Source: Haliclona indistincta
Lineage: Eukaryota > Porifera > Demospongiae > Haplosclerida > Chalinidae
Assembly: GCA_964017065.1 (NCBI GenBank)
Contig: OZ024785.1
Location: 12,293,086 to 12,357,085, forward strand
Length of the DNA stretch: 64,000 nucleotides
Reading direction: 5' to 3'
Both the position numbers and the translations under genes were made by a program. The notes beneath the pieces were generated by a model that did no database searches, was not told where the DNA came from, and was given only the letters and a program-made list of their open reading frames with translations. Below are positions 47,008-57,420 of the stretch, piece by piece (positions within the stretch are counted from its first letter, which is position 1; each line of letters begins with the position of its first letter).

Positions 47008-47199
47008 CTTGTCTGCTCACTGCTCTCTCTCTTTCCTTGCGTATGTATCACTCTGGACGTTTTTATGCTGGTCTCAACAGCACCTTGTCTCGCCTTGTCT
47101 ATTCCTGACAAAGCCCGGCAATGAACACCTGGAGCGTTTTGATTGGTCGACAATTTTAACCCGTTACCGGTGCCCACGTGTCACTTTGTTTACAGCAGC
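47008..47199. promoter_or_regulatory. Divergent promoter region PDIA6 / MARS2
   Basis: 192 bp between opposite start codons. It contains GATTGG at about 47140, an inverted CCAAT box, and CCACGTG at about 47174, an E-box. The regulatory role is inferred from position and these short motifs. Confidence 0.4.
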
Positions 47200-47852
47200 A
47201 TGGTTGTGTTGTCTGCGCTACTCTCAGCTCGCGGCTCTTTCGTCACCACTCCAATATTCTACGTCAATGCAGGTCAGTTCGACTCTAGGTATTGATTTGT
47301 ACAATGTTACGTTGAGGATGATGTTCTTGAGTCAGTCGTAGTCACGGACACGTGGCGATAATTTTCATTTTAAAACAAGAAGCAATTTATATTATGGGCA
47401 TATTCTCCCCGAATACTATTAAGAATTTGTGCATCCATGATTTTAGATTGTTGAAGATGTGGTCAAGTTTTTTTTATCCCAAACACAAAGAAAGCGTACT
47501 GAATTTGCGGTAGTCGTGCAGGCTGCTCAAAAATCCTTGTGTTGAGATGTGTTTTTCTACAACCATCTACTCTTACAAGCATTTTGCAATTTGAGTTTAT
47601 GTGATGTTTAAAGATTGCGGCAGTGCTCTTAATTTCCTCTCTTTATCTCTCCCAGCTCCTCATATAGGTCACCTGTACTCGGCTCTGTTAGCGGATGCTG
47701 CTCATCGTTGGCAGCACCTGGTCAGTGGGCGTGGTGAAGTGGGTGTGTTCTCGACTGGTACAGATGAGCATGGTCTGAAGGTGCAGCAAGCAGCTCAGAG
47801 AGCAGGCCTCACGCCGCAACAACTCTGTGATAACGTGTCAGGAAAATTCAAG
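47200..47852 (+). CDS. MARS2: Mitochondrial methionyl-tRNA synthetase, first two exons only
   Basis: Exon 1 is 47200-47272 and exon 2 is 47656-47852, joined in phase 1 to give 90 residues. This class I enzyme charges tRNA-Met. TTPIFYVNA joins [14 protein letters not shown] across the intron, giving the HIGH ATP-binding signature at about 27-30. [16 protein letters not shown] follows, typical of MetRS. Exon 2 ends at AAATTCAAG/GTTAGA. I find no later exon (no KMSKS-type block, anticodon-binding domain or stop) in the remaining 16 kb, which is filled with repeats. Either intron 2 is very long, or the locus is broken or misassembled here. Confidence 0.88.
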
Positions 47853-48167
47853 GTTAGAAAAGTACAGCTAGAAGAAGGAGACCTTAGACAACATTTGGTG
47901 TGTATGAAGCGGTGTGTGGAAGTGATACATGTTGCAGCATGTTGTAGCTATAAATGGAATGCGAAAAATGAGTTGGAAAAAGAAATATTAGCGAATCAGT
48001 GAAGCCTTTGTATCATTGATAGTGTCATTTGGTTCCTGTTTCATGTTATGTTATGACAATACTTGTGAGCTATAATGATATTCACACCCACCAATGTACT
48101 GGTGATTGTGTTGTGGTTAGAGCTGTACAAACACTATTGTTTGAGACCAAGTTACTGAAATTCTGTA

Positions 48168-48299
48168 TACAGACCTTTGCATGTTGCTTGAGAGCAGAAA
48201 TTGTAAAATGGGCGTTGGCTACTAGGCTAACTATGTTGTATAGGCAGGTCAATGCCCATTTCACAATCTTGCTGTCAAGCAAATTGCAAAGGTCTGTAT
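48168..48299. mobile_element. 132-bp foldback element
   Basis: Arms TACAGACCTTTGCA / TGCAAAGGTCTGTA continue inward through TTGCTTGAGAGCA / TGCTGTCAAGCAA and AAATGGGCGTTG / CAATGCCCATTT. Confidence 0.8.
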
Positions 48300-48711
48300 C
48301 ATATAGTTCATCATTTTTAGTATTTTCTCAAACTCCATTGTTTGTTATCTGCAAACTTGCACTGTTTAGTCTAAACATTTGTATTCAGCGGTTTTCCGAG
48401 ATCTATACCGTCAAGCGTCGCACGCATGCGTGTTCGTAACTCTGCTTGTGAGAAGATAACAACTGTGTACACCAGCAGAGAAGTTAGAAATATATGTCTA
48501 CCACTTCCTTCCATCGTGATTTGAGCAACCTAACTGTCACAAGAGCTCTGAGAGCTGCATCCATTCCTCTTGAGATCACATTGGGCATGCGTAGTAGTCC
48601 TCGTTTACAGTCCTCGTTTACAGTCGGTTGATTGTTACAATTTCTTGGAAAACTGGCTGCTTTACTGCAATCATTGAACTAACATAATATGTGGTCACTC
48701 TAACACATTAA

Positions 48712-49368
48712 GGTGGCGGGTTACCTTTCGCCCACGCGTTTAGTATACTGTGATAATGACATCATCAAGTGGTGCAAATAATGATATTCACGTGTGCAAA
48801 TAATGATATTCACGACAAAAGGGGTGGAGCTCGCTGAGAAACAATACACGGCAATGGCAGAAATGAACTCGGATTTTTCCCACAAGATTTTGGAAGCTGT
48901 GTCGAGAGCTGCGTTCACTGACTAGTATCTACATGTACATAAGTAACATTCGGAGTGAATGGTGGGGCCTTTTTCGAAAATTTGCTATTGTAGAAGCAAC
49001 GCTGATGCCTCAAACGCAGGTCACTGGCGCACTCTTTCCTTTTAGCGACAATAAAATCTTGATTCAAGAAAGATAGCGAGAAGACACTCCATCATTCACT
49101 CAAAGGTTGTATTTGCTCGAATATAAACCATTTTTCGTAGACTAGCTAACGCTACACGTCGCGTAATCTTGTGGGAAAAATAGCTGCTGTGTTCCCTAGG
49201 ATTGTGTCGACTCTGCTCTTTGCTTATTTCCTCAAGAGTCATTGGTTATGCGAGGACACTTACTACGATGCCTTATAGCGACTTTTGTGCTGATTGCTTA
49301 TTTCTGTCAGAGTTCCAAGCGAAAACAGGTTTTCTCATTAATATTCATAAATTTTGTAACCCGCCACC
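48712..49368. mobile_element. 657-bp TTAA-flanked inverted-repeat element
   Basis: GGTGGCGGGTTAC at the left and GTAACCCGCCACC at the right, each bordered by TTAA (48708-48711, 49369-49372). TTAA target duplication fits piggyBac or Kolobok-type mobilisation. No transposase inside. Confidence 0.8.
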
Positions 49369-49729
49369 TTAACAACCTTTTTATTAGATCACTGCCTGAT
49401 AGTGTTACAAAAAGCTTGTCCACAGTATCATGTTAGTGTAAAATGTCAGTTCTGTTCTGCTCACGGAGGCTATAACATAACTAATATTAACTTTCATCAT
49501 CTATAGAGGTACCCTCGTATGCCATTGCGAACGTGAGGCCTACTACGTGGCGTCTCTGGCTATCTCCTGTCTCACTGTAGTGTCTCTGGTTGTCTAGCTG
49601 TTGGGTCTCTGGCTCTGAGCTAGCGCTGAGATACTATAAAATCTGTGCTCACGTGTGCCCAAGCATCGTTGTGCGCATGCGTTTGCACGCGGGAATTGAG
49701 TCCAGTAGTCCAGTCCAGTGGTCCAGTCC

Positions 49730-49925
49730 AGCGAATAGGTACACCCTCTTTCCATGATGCTTCAGGATTGATTTTCAGCCATCGATCCAACATACTGCTC
49801 TTCATATTTGAAACATCATGGTTATTCAGTTCTACTTCATCTAGCTTTTGAAAAAGAGAAAGCTGAATTCCAAGCTGAGTAACTTCTTGGAAGTTCATTT
49901 CCAATTGCTTTATAGAGTAATGCAT
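49730..49925 (-). pseudogene. Death-domain-like fragment
   Basis: The minus strand reads LGIQLSLFQKLDEVELNN, then MLDRWLKINPEASWKE, a pattern close to the second half of death domains (IG..L, LD.IE, CKS-ML..WL, A-SW). There is no start exon, helix 1 or partner domain next to it, and the reading frame runs on into a short GGTCCAGTCCAG-type repeat. Probably a dispersed copy of a death-domain exon, a domain expanded in sponges. Resemblance only. Confidence 0.45.
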
Positions 49926-50057
49926 AATAATTAATGTAATTTAGGCTATAATGGAATAAAGAAATTAAATGTTAGCTGATTTTCTTACGTTTATTTGTTG
50001 TGCTTTTTTTCTAACTTGATAACTAGCATGTTGTTGTTTCCTTTGGCTCTCGGCAAT

Positions 50058-50640
50058 TTAGCGGATAAAATTGCGTGCAGAATCTTTATTCTTGTAAGTT
50101 CCTCCAAGGTCTACACTATGTCTTTCCTCTGATTCATGAATAGCTGGGTACTTTGAAAAGGGAATATGTTCTTTTGCAAGAACAAAGCTCAATTCAAACT
50201 TTTTCCGCACTCGTTCTCTCACGACTGATGGTGAATAGAGACTCTGAGCAATGGGACTACTGTAGCTTGTAATTGGCTCATTTCTCTCCCTGGCCTGATC
50301 TTTCGTAAGATACACATTGCTGCTCTGTGGTTCTCCCTTTGCGTGGTCAGTAATATTGCTAGTTTTGTGATTAGTTGAGCCTAAGACCCATGCTCTAGAG
50401 AAAATATTTAATACCACAAATCTTGGATTCGTATACACAACAAGCTTGGCACCAGAGCGTATCCACTAACTTTTTGTCTTTATCATCCACTTCAGCACGC
50501 TGCCATGTAAGCAACTGGTAATCCCTTTCATAAGAGCGCTGCCACTTTGAGAATGTCTCCTTGGACACCTGCCTCCGTACTAGCTTCGTTACTGGTGCGG
50601 AATCCGACCCACTAACACGTTTCTAGTGAGCAGCTGCCAT
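50058..50640 (-). pseudogene. hAT/C17orf113-like transposase N-terminal remnant
   Basis: Read from 50640 down: KLVRRQVSKETFSKWQRSYE, then a CxxC zinc-binding stretch, then SRAWVLGSTNHKTSNITDHA, then KKFELSFVLAKEHIPFSKYP and ERHSVDLGGTYKNKDSA. This order and these motifs resemble the hAT-derived C17orf113/ZNF862-type proteins (zinc finger followed by hAT core). One frameshift (between about 50395 and 50440) breaks the zinc-finger part, and the transposase core is absent. Non-functional remnant. Confidence 0.6.
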
Positions 50641-50946
50641 CGGTGAGAACATGAGACCAAATGCGTGATTTTATCGACACACACCCTTCACGTTAAATTA
50701 ATAATTGATGACTCGGCACAGCGTGCATAGAGAGTGAAATCGATCGACACTGCAGCATCTACCGGCCACGTTGCTGAATGCTTGTAAAACCAACGGCCAA
50801 ACTAATTTTTCAATGGATTTTGGCCAGTGGCCGCCCGTTATTTTCGTCCCTGTGAATATTAAGTACGTTCACTGCCAAATTATTGTTCATATCATGATTT
50901 AGGATTTAGAGTTGGTCACGTTTTGTACAGGGTAGTTATACAGTAA

Positions 50947-51846
50947 CTAAGTAAGGGTTTCATGGACCCACCTTAAACACATTCGCATCATTCTTCTGGT
51001 AAGGCTTCTTCTTTTTCTCATTTTATTAAAAAAGCCACAGTGATGTTCTTTACTATAAAGAGCCAAATCTGGCCTAGAAGATGAAAACCTACTAAAATGA
51101 CGTACAGTTCCATCCTTTGGCGAATTTGTAGTTATTATGTAGCCTAGGTCAGTAGCTACAGGTCCAATTATCTGCACCAGCAATTTGTTCAAGATCAACT
51201 CCTTGGGGTCGATAGCATTTTTGGAGAAGAATCGTGTAAAGGGTACACAGTCGGAGTCGTCTGCAATCATGATAAAGGGTACACAGTCAGAGTCGTCTGC
51301 AATCATGATAAAGGGTACACAGTTGGAGTCGTCTGCAATCATGATAAAGGGTACACAGTCGGAGTCGTCTGCAATCATGATAAAGGGTACACAGTCGAAG
51401 TCGTCTGCAATCATGATAAAGGGTACACAGTTGGAGTCGTCTGCAATCATGATAAAGGGTACACAGTCGGAGTCGTCTGCAATCATGATAAAGGGTACAC
51501 AGTCGGAGTCGTCTGCAATCATGATAAAGGGTACACAGTCGAAGTCGTCTGCAATCATGATAAAGGGTACACAGTCAGAGTCGTCTGCAATCATGATAAA
51601 GGGTACACAGTCGAAGTCGTCTGCAATCATGATAAAGGGTACACAGTCGAAGTCGTCTGCAATCATGATAAAGGGTACACAGTCGAAGTCGTCTGCAATC
51701 ATGATAAAGGGTACACAGTCGGAGTCGTCTGCAATCATGATAAAGGGTACACAGTCGGAGTCGTCTGCAATCATGATAAAGGGTACACAGTTGGAGTCGT
51801 CTGCAATCATGATAAAGGGTACACAGTTGGAGTCGTCTGCAATCAT
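50947..51846 (-). other. Open frame through a 36-bp minisatellite with a unique 3' part
   Basis: A 299-codon open frame: about seventeen 12-residue repeats (MIADDSDCVPFI and variants) followed by some 94 unique residues, including VQIIGPVATDLGYI and SSSRPDLALYSKEHH. The unique part has a nuclease-like flavour (RPDLALY) but no confident family. No promoter or upstream exon is evident. Since the opposite strand is also open over the array, coding is doubtful. Confidence 0.25.
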
Positions 51847-51849
51847 GAT
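51238..51849. repeat. 36-bp minisatellite, 17 copies
   Basis: Unit GGGTACACAGTC.. to ..CTGCAATCATGATAAA, exactly 36 bp. All copies are identical except for three consecutive bases after ACAGT (CGG, CAG, TGG or CGA). A 36-bp period keeps all six frames constant, and at least one frame on each strand is open throughout. Confidence 0.97.
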
Positions 51850-51959
51850 TTCTTGTGTTTCTTTACAATTTGATACTATCCTTGGTTCCTGTATGTTATC
51901 ACCGTTATTCTCACTGTTGCTCTGTCAAACTCATTGAAGTTAGGTAATCCCTTTAACGA

Positions 51960-52250
51960 AATAAGTGGATTCGCTAGAACTTTCAAGTCTTTGTCTTGTA
52001 TCACTATTTTGATCTTCTGGACTGGCCTGTTCTGAGTAACTCTTTATAACAACTCTGAGTTTCAATTCTTTTATGGACGGAACTTCGAATTTGGCATTTG
52101 TGGATGTTAATTTTTCTTTTTTTGGTGTAAATAATCGTGAAGTTCTTCTCTTGCTTTATCGTCAAAGCCAACCAGTTGAATTGTTGCTTCACCATCAGAT
52201 AATTCAACTTGAAAGAAATCGTCATGCTTTGATGATAAAGATGTAACAAA
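51960..52250 (-). pseudogene. Composite module copy I: OB-fold-like segment
   Basis: The minus strand encodes ELSDGEATIQLVGFDDKARE-like sequence, then NAKFEVPSIKELK in another frame. The pattern (DGEA.IQLVGF, then KINI/FEVPSIKEL) resembles an OB-fold nucleic-acid-binding domain. Copies occur at 54290-54630, 56030-56340 and 59780-60110. This copy is cut by an 850-bp insertion starting near 52250. Confidence 0.5.
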
Positions 52251-53100
52251 TATAGGTTATACCATGAAAAGGAGGGCAATACGGGATTTAAATCACCGCG
52301 GAAACCGATAGTATAGACGACCCGAGCGCGAAGCGCGAGGGCGTCTATTTCGGTTTCCAAGGTGATTTTAATCCCGTATTGCCCGACTGTTTCATGGTAT
52401 AAGGTATTTATACCATACTGCGCTCTCAGGTAAGCTTCCCAAGACTACCAAGCACTGAAACAAGCCCTCTACTGTTGCGAGAAGCCAGTAGTGTCGCCGT
52501 TTCCATCATCGAGCGACGATCGTGTGAGAGCGCGTCGTTTGAATTCATAAGTTAGTGACGACGCTTCAGTTTACTATCTTCCAGTCGTGTAGAAGCGCGA
52601 CTTTGGGTCTCACTAGAAGCGCTTAAGCATGGAGAAGCTAACTACGAAGTGTAAGTGCGTGAATCAAATCTTTTTCCAAGCTACGACAGTATAACTGTTT
52701 TGTTCACAACGGGTCCATTCTGCGGTGTGATAAGTGAAATTGGAGGTGTAATAAGTGAACTGGGAGGTGTAATAAGTGAAATAAATCACCTCGTTTTGAG
52801 CAATCTGATTGGTCAGAAACATTGAAGTATGGTATAAGTTACGTTAGTGACTCAATATTAAATACAGTCACACTCTGCAGTCAGTGTACGTGAGTCATGT
52901 CAGTGTATGTGAGTATGATTGTATGATTTCTGGAATCAAAGAACCGAAACAAAAACACAGCGAAAAGCTAAAATCACAGCAAAAGCAGGAAACCTGAACA
53001 TCATAGAGAACTATATGTATCCTGTCACAATCCACACTGTTTATGAGACAACCGACATAGAGTATTAACAACAAATGAAGTGAGCTAAAGAAATTGAAAA
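52250..53100. mobile_element. 850-bp insertion splitting module copy I (foldback plus dispersed repeat)
   Basis: Sibling copies read GATGTAACAAGTGCACTT without a break; here GATGTAACAA (52249) and GTGCACTT (53101) are 850 bp apart. The insert contains a 145-bp foldback (52258-52402) and, in its last 250 bp, an inverted copy of the dispersed repeat found at 12085-12299. Confidence 0.75.
52258..52402. mobile_element. 145-bp foldback element
   Basis: Arms TTATACCATGAAA / TTTCATGGTATAA, GGGCAATACGGGATTTAAAT / ATTTTAATCCCGTATTGCCC and GCGGAAACCGATAGTATAGA-type pairing around a GACCCGAGCGCGAAGCGCGA centre. Part of the 850-bp insertion in module copy I. Confidence 0.85.
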
Positions 53101-53156
53101 AGTGCACTTATTGTTGCCTGAGCTGTTGGACTTGATATTTTCTTTGGTGTCTAGAT

Positions 53157-53444
53157 CTATACTAGGTGGTGACATATTCCGTTGAGCTTTTTAATTTTTA
53201 ATTCCTTTACCATATCCTTAATCTTATAAATCCCTGTAATACCTTCACCCAGTACCCTCTTTACTATCATTGTTTCAATAGAATATGGCATTTCGCACAC
53301 TACTAAGATTAGTCTTTGCTCTTGCAGCATACCATTCAAGACTTTCACTTCTTGTAGCTCCCGAATGGCTTGTTTGAGCTTTTCTATTTCAGACTTTAGC
53401 TTTTCAATTTCAGACTTTAGTTGCTGTTCGTTATCATACAGCAC
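53157..53444 (-). pseudogene. Composite module copy I: coiled-coil segment
   Basis: The minus strand reads NEQQLKSEIEKLKSEIEKL, IRELQE, then LILVVCEMPYSIETMIVKRV. It is a strong heptad coiled coil followed by a short globular piece. It overlaps the end of the upstream zinc-knuckle ORF in the -1 frame. Near-identical copies lie at 54762-54989 and 56397-56675. Function not recognised. Confidence 0.5.
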
Positions 53445-53454
53445 TCATCATTAA

Positions 53455-53900
53455 CGTCATGGACCTTAACAAGGGGAGGATACCATGACTTGCTACTCGA
53501 TGGTGGAGTCTTCATTGGGCAGTAGGACTTGAGGTGTCCCATCTGTCCACAATTGAAGCAAGGGCCTTGCTGCCTCTTAGTCGCAGGCTGCATTGGGACC
53601 TTCCTCGGTAGCTGAAACAGCTGTGGTTGACCCGGGGTCGTAGGTATCTGAGCTGAGTAGGCCTGTGTCGGTACACGTTTCACTGGTCTGCCTCTCCCTG
53701 CTGGGTCTTCCGAGCTAGAGCCTTCCTCTGTGCTACTTTCTCCGCTTTAAGCATCCTTTTTTCATCATCGGAGTTGTCTGCTAGCTCATCTGTGGTATAT
53801 TCGCTCACTACCGCCCACCCCAGCTCTGACCAGTCTGCAATCTTGATCATTTTCTGCCTTTCGGCAATAATCCGTCTACCTTCTTTGAGGGCGCCGAGTG
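53455..53900 (-). pseudogene. Composite module copy I: gag-like zinc-knuckle segment
   Basis: Encodes RRIIAERQKMIKIADWSELG, WAVVSEYTTDELADNSDDEK, then CFNCGQMGHLKSYCP, a CCHC zinc knuckle (C-x2-C-x4-H-x4-C). This resembles gag-type proteins of tyrosine-recombinase (DIRS-like) retroelements of basal metazoans. Frameshifts separate the parts. The gag reading is inference. Confidence 0.55.
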
Positions 53901-54010
53901 CTGAGCCAAGACAATTGCGTTTTTCAGTGATGTTGCCAGATGTGCTGAAAAGTCGTTCCGATATTGACTGTCATGAATGGTTATGCTGTCCCTCACGTTG
54001 CCCAATTACA
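53900..54010 (-). pseudogene. hAT C-terminal dimerisation segment, copy 1
   Basis: The minus strand reads SERLFSTSGNITEKRNCL, matching the hAT dimerisation signature (SSERVFSTAG..). It is fused directly upstream of gag-like copy I. Further copies lie at 55735-55860 and 59360-59480. Confidence 0.6.
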
Positions 54011-54289
54011 GCACTCTTACGGCCTTAGCATGCTTGATTCTATTAAAAAATAACTTTTTAAGGCTTACAACCGCCCATATTGTTAGTGGCACTAAGAGAG
54101 TGTATTCCGATAGCACCGAAGAGGCTTGCAATTGAATAGTTAATGTAGTAATCTGTATAAAGAGCAACGTTTACGCTCCTCGCTATTAACTACTGTTGTT
54201 CTGGTACTACACCAGTATTAGCAAGAACATGTAAGTAAACACAATAGTATTCTATTCTTGGTTCCTGTGTGTTACCACCGTCATTCTCA

Positions 54290-54630
54290 CTGTTACTCTG
54301 TCAAACTCATTGAAGTTATGTAATCCCTTTAATGAAATAAGTGGATTCGCTAGAACATGCAAGTCTGTGTCTTGTATCACTATTTTGATCTTCGGGACTG
54401 GTCTGTTCAATAGTTGAGTAACTCTTTATAACAACTCTGAGTTTCAATTCTTTTATGGACGGAACTTCGAATTTGGCATTTGTGGATGTTAATTTTTCTT
54501 TTTTTGGTGTAAATAATCTTGAATTTTCTCTCTGGCTTTATCGTCAAAGCCAACCAGTTGGATTGCTGCTTCACCATCAGATAATTCACCTTGAAAGAAA
54601 TCATCGTGCTTTGGTGATAAAGATGTAACA
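54290..54630 (-). pseudogene. Composite module copy II: OB-fold-like segment
   Basis: Same segment as at 51960-52250, uninterrupted here: FFQGELSDGEAAIQLVGFDD, KIQDYL, then, after a frame change, KINIHK/NAKFEVPSIKEL. No intact ORF spans the domain. Confidence 0.5.
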
Positions 54631-54699
54631 AGTGCACTTATTGTTGCCTGAGCTGTTGGACTTGATATTTTCTTTGGTGTCTAGATCAAAGGTCGTATA

Positions 54700-54989
54700 C
54701 TGGGTGGTGACATATTCCGTTGAGCTTTTCAATTTCTAATTCCTTTACCATATCCTTAATCTTATAAATTCCTGTAATATATCCCTGTACCCAGTACCCT
54801 CTTTACTATCATTGTTTCAATAGAATATGGCATTTCGCACACTACTAAGATTAGTCTTTGCTCTTGCAGCATACCATTCAAGACTTTCACTTCTTCTTGT
54901 AGCTCTCGAATGGCTTGTTTGAGCTTTTCTATTTCAGACTTTAGCTTTACAATTTCAGACTTTAGTTGCTGTTCGTTATCATACAGCAC
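54700..54989 (-). pseudogene. Composite module copy II: coiled-coil segment
   Basis: Near-identical to 53157-53444, with one Glu to Val change in the second heptad block and a frameshift near its 3' end (GTGIYYRNL tail). Confidence 0.5.
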
Positions 54990-55140
54990 TCATCATTAAC
55001 GTCATGGACCTTAACAAGGGGAGGATACCATGACTTGCTACTCAATGGAGGAGTCTTCATTGGGCAGTAGGACTTGAGGTGTCCCATCTGTCCACAATTG
55101 AAGCAGGGGCCTGGCTGCCTCTGAGTCGCAGAGAGAGAGA
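54962..55140 (-). pseudogene. Composite module copy II: zinc-knuckle segment, 5' truncated
   Basis: Keeps CFNCGQMGHLKSYCPMKTPP and the downstream conserved tail (VKVHDVNDECCMITNSN), but the gag-like part upstream is replaced by a (GA)n tract at 55131-55147 and unrelated DNA. Confidence 0.5.
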
Positions 55141-55734
55141 GAGAGAGTAGCATACAGTTGACATATGCAGACATGTTACCTCTTGCAGCTGCTTCTCAAC
55201 CTGACTGCTATCAACCATTTTTTTCAAATATTCTTCCTTTTCTAAGGCAAGTTTACGCAGTAGTCTATGGTACCATACAGTGCCACTTCACCACCAGTGC
55301 ATCGAGGAAACTGTTCATTGTCCAAATAATCAACCAAATCTTCTTCGTTATGCTGTACCTACTCTTCGACCAAATATGTCATCAAGTTCTGTCTGTGCTA
55401 GCACTTTACAATCACGAAGCTTTCCCTGACGTTACGTCGGACATGAGCAAAACATGTTAAGTGCTGTGGTGACCTGAAATAGCATCTGTTAATGGTTTCT
55501 CACCATCGGTGGGGACGAAACTGATGCATGATTGGGAAAAAGGAAGAAATAAATATAGACCAAGGATTGGAAGGGAAAATGGAACAGTGCTTCTACGATA
55601 TATGATTTTCGTATCGATTATCATCAAGAAGTTACCACGATTATCATAGAATCACGATCAACATACACAGTATCAAAGAGCGAAATTCAAGGGTTTTCAA
55701 ACAAAAATATTTAGCTGATCAGCATGTTCTGAGC

Positions 55735-55860
55735 TAAGACAATTGCGTTTTTCAGTGATGATGTTGCCAGATGTGCTGAAAAGTCGTTCCGATGATTGAC
55801 TGTCATGAATGGTTATGCTGGGCCTCACGTCGCCCATTTACAGCACCCTTACGGCCTTAG
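55735..55860 (-). pseudogene. hAT C-terminal dimerisation segment, copy 2
   Basis: Reads SSERLFSTSGNIITEKRNCL with one extra Ile relative to copy 1. No transposase core upstream. Confidence 0.6.
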
Positions 55861-56029
55861 CATGCTTGATTCTATTAAAAAATAACTTACTAAGGCTTAC
55901 AACCGCCCATATTGTTAGTGCACTGAGCATTGCTGCAGAGTATATTCCGATAGCACCGAAGAGGCTTACGCTGAACTGAAATGCACAAGCAGTAATGAAA
56001 GTCTGCTGTTGCTAGTTGAACACTATGCG

Positions 56030-56340
56030 GCAATCCCTTTAATGAAATAAGTGGACTCGCTAGAACTTTCAAGTCTTTGTCTTGTATCACTATTTTGATC
56101 TTCGGGACTGGCCTGTTCAATAGTTGAGTAACTCTTTATAACAACTCTGAGTTTCAATTCTTTTATGGACGGAACTTCGAATTTGGCATTTGTGGATGTT
56201 ATTTTTTATTTTTTTTGGTGTAAATAATCTTGCAGTTCCTCTCTTGCTTTATCGTCAAAGCCAACCAGTTGAATTGCTGCTTCACCATCAGATAATTCAC
56301 CTTGAAAGAAATCGTCCTGCTTTAGTGATAAAGATGTAAC
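56030..56340 (-). pseudogene. Composite module copy III: OB-fold-like segment
   Basis: Third copy of the DGEAAIQLVGFDD / FEVPSIKEL segment. One base differs in the poly-T stretch compared with the siblings, which moves the frame. Confidence 0.5.
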
Positions 56341-56396
56341 AAGTGCACTTATTGTTGCCTGAGCTGTTGGACTTGATATTTTCTTTGGTGTCTAGA

Positions 56397-56675
56397 TCAA
56401 AGGTCGTATACTGGGTGGTGACATATTCCGTTGAGCTTTTCAATTTCTAATTCCTTTACCATATCCTTAATTTTATAAATCCCTGTAATATCTTCACCCA
56501 GTACCCTCTTTACTATCATTGTTTCAATAGAGTATGGCATTTCGCACACTACTAAGATTAGTATTTGCTCTTGCAGCATACCATTCAAGACTTTCACTTC
56601 TTCTTGTAGCTCCCGAATGGCTTGTTTGAGCTTTTCAATTTCAGACTTTAGTTGCTGTTCGTTATCATACAGCAC
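56397..56675 (-). pseudogene. Composite module copy III: coiled-coil segment
   Basis: Third copy; lacks one of the two SEIEKLK heptad blocks present in copies I and II, a 21-bp deletion or repeat-number change. Otherwise open from the coil to VYDL. Confidence 0.5.
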
Positions 56676-56789
56676 TCATCATTAACATCATGGACCTTCT
56701 GGTAGGCTGCTAAGGAATCTGATTTTTCTCGTACTAAGGGTTCTTCACGTATTTTGAAGCTGGCATGGTGGTAACGCGAAAGGGAGGAT

Positions 56790-57420
56790 ACCATGACTTG
56801 CTACTCCATGGTGGTGTCTTCATTGGGCAGTAGGACTTGAGGTGTCCCATCTGCCCACAATTGAAGCAGGGCCTGGCTGCCTCTTAGTCGCAGGCTGCAT
56901 TGGGACCTTCCTCGGTAGCTGAAACAGCTGTGGTTGACAGCTATCTGAGATGAGTAGGCCTGTGTTGGTACACGTTTCACTGGTCTCCCTCTCCTTGCTG
57001 GGGTCTTCATCTACTGAGCTAGATCCTTCCTCTCTGCTACTTTCTCCGCCTTAAGCATCCTCTTTTCGTCATCGGAGTCGTCTGCTAACTCGTCCGCGGT
57101 ATATTCGCTCACTACCGCCCACCCCAACTCCGACCTGTCCGCAATCTTGATCAATTTCTGCCTTTCGGCAATAATCCGTCTACCTTTGAGGGTGTCGAGT
57201 GCCGCATTGATGTTCGTCCCACTTGAGCCGGATTCCTAGATCTTTGTCTCGGCCTCCAGGATAGCCTCCTCCACCTTCTCATTAACTCTGCTTTGCTCTT
57301 CATGAGACCTATTCTTGAATATGAATTGTGGCTCCTTGCGCACCTTCCTGGCTGCTTGTCCTGACCTTAGCGAAGCTCCTGTCGGAACTCCTCGAACTTG
57401 AAGTCTAGACAGACTGACTG
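56790..57420 (-). pseudogene. Composite module copy III: gag-like segment, longest copy
   Basis: Read from 57420 down: KFEEFRQELR, then KVRKEPQFIFKNRSHEEQ, VEEAILEAETKI, a stop, ALDTLKGRRIIAERQKLI, KIADRSELGWAVVSEYTADE, then the zinc knuckle in a shifted frame. It resembles gag-like ORFs of DIRS-type elements. Several stops and frameshifts; about 90 bp before the coil differ from copies I and II. Confidence 0.55.

Larger units (their letters stand above)
47853..49619. other. Repeat-bearing region downstream of MARS2 exon 2
   Basis: No coding exon recognised. It contains a foldback element (48168-48299) and a TTAA-flanked inverted-repeat element (48712-49368). Two direct copies of a short motif (GTGCAAATAATGATATTCAC) lie near 48774-48812. 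Confidence 0.55.

Noticed and set aside
50947..51937. Both-strand ORFs over the 36-bp array as real repeat proteins
   Set aside because: The unit length is a multiple of three and lacks stops on either strand, so the open frames are expected without selection.
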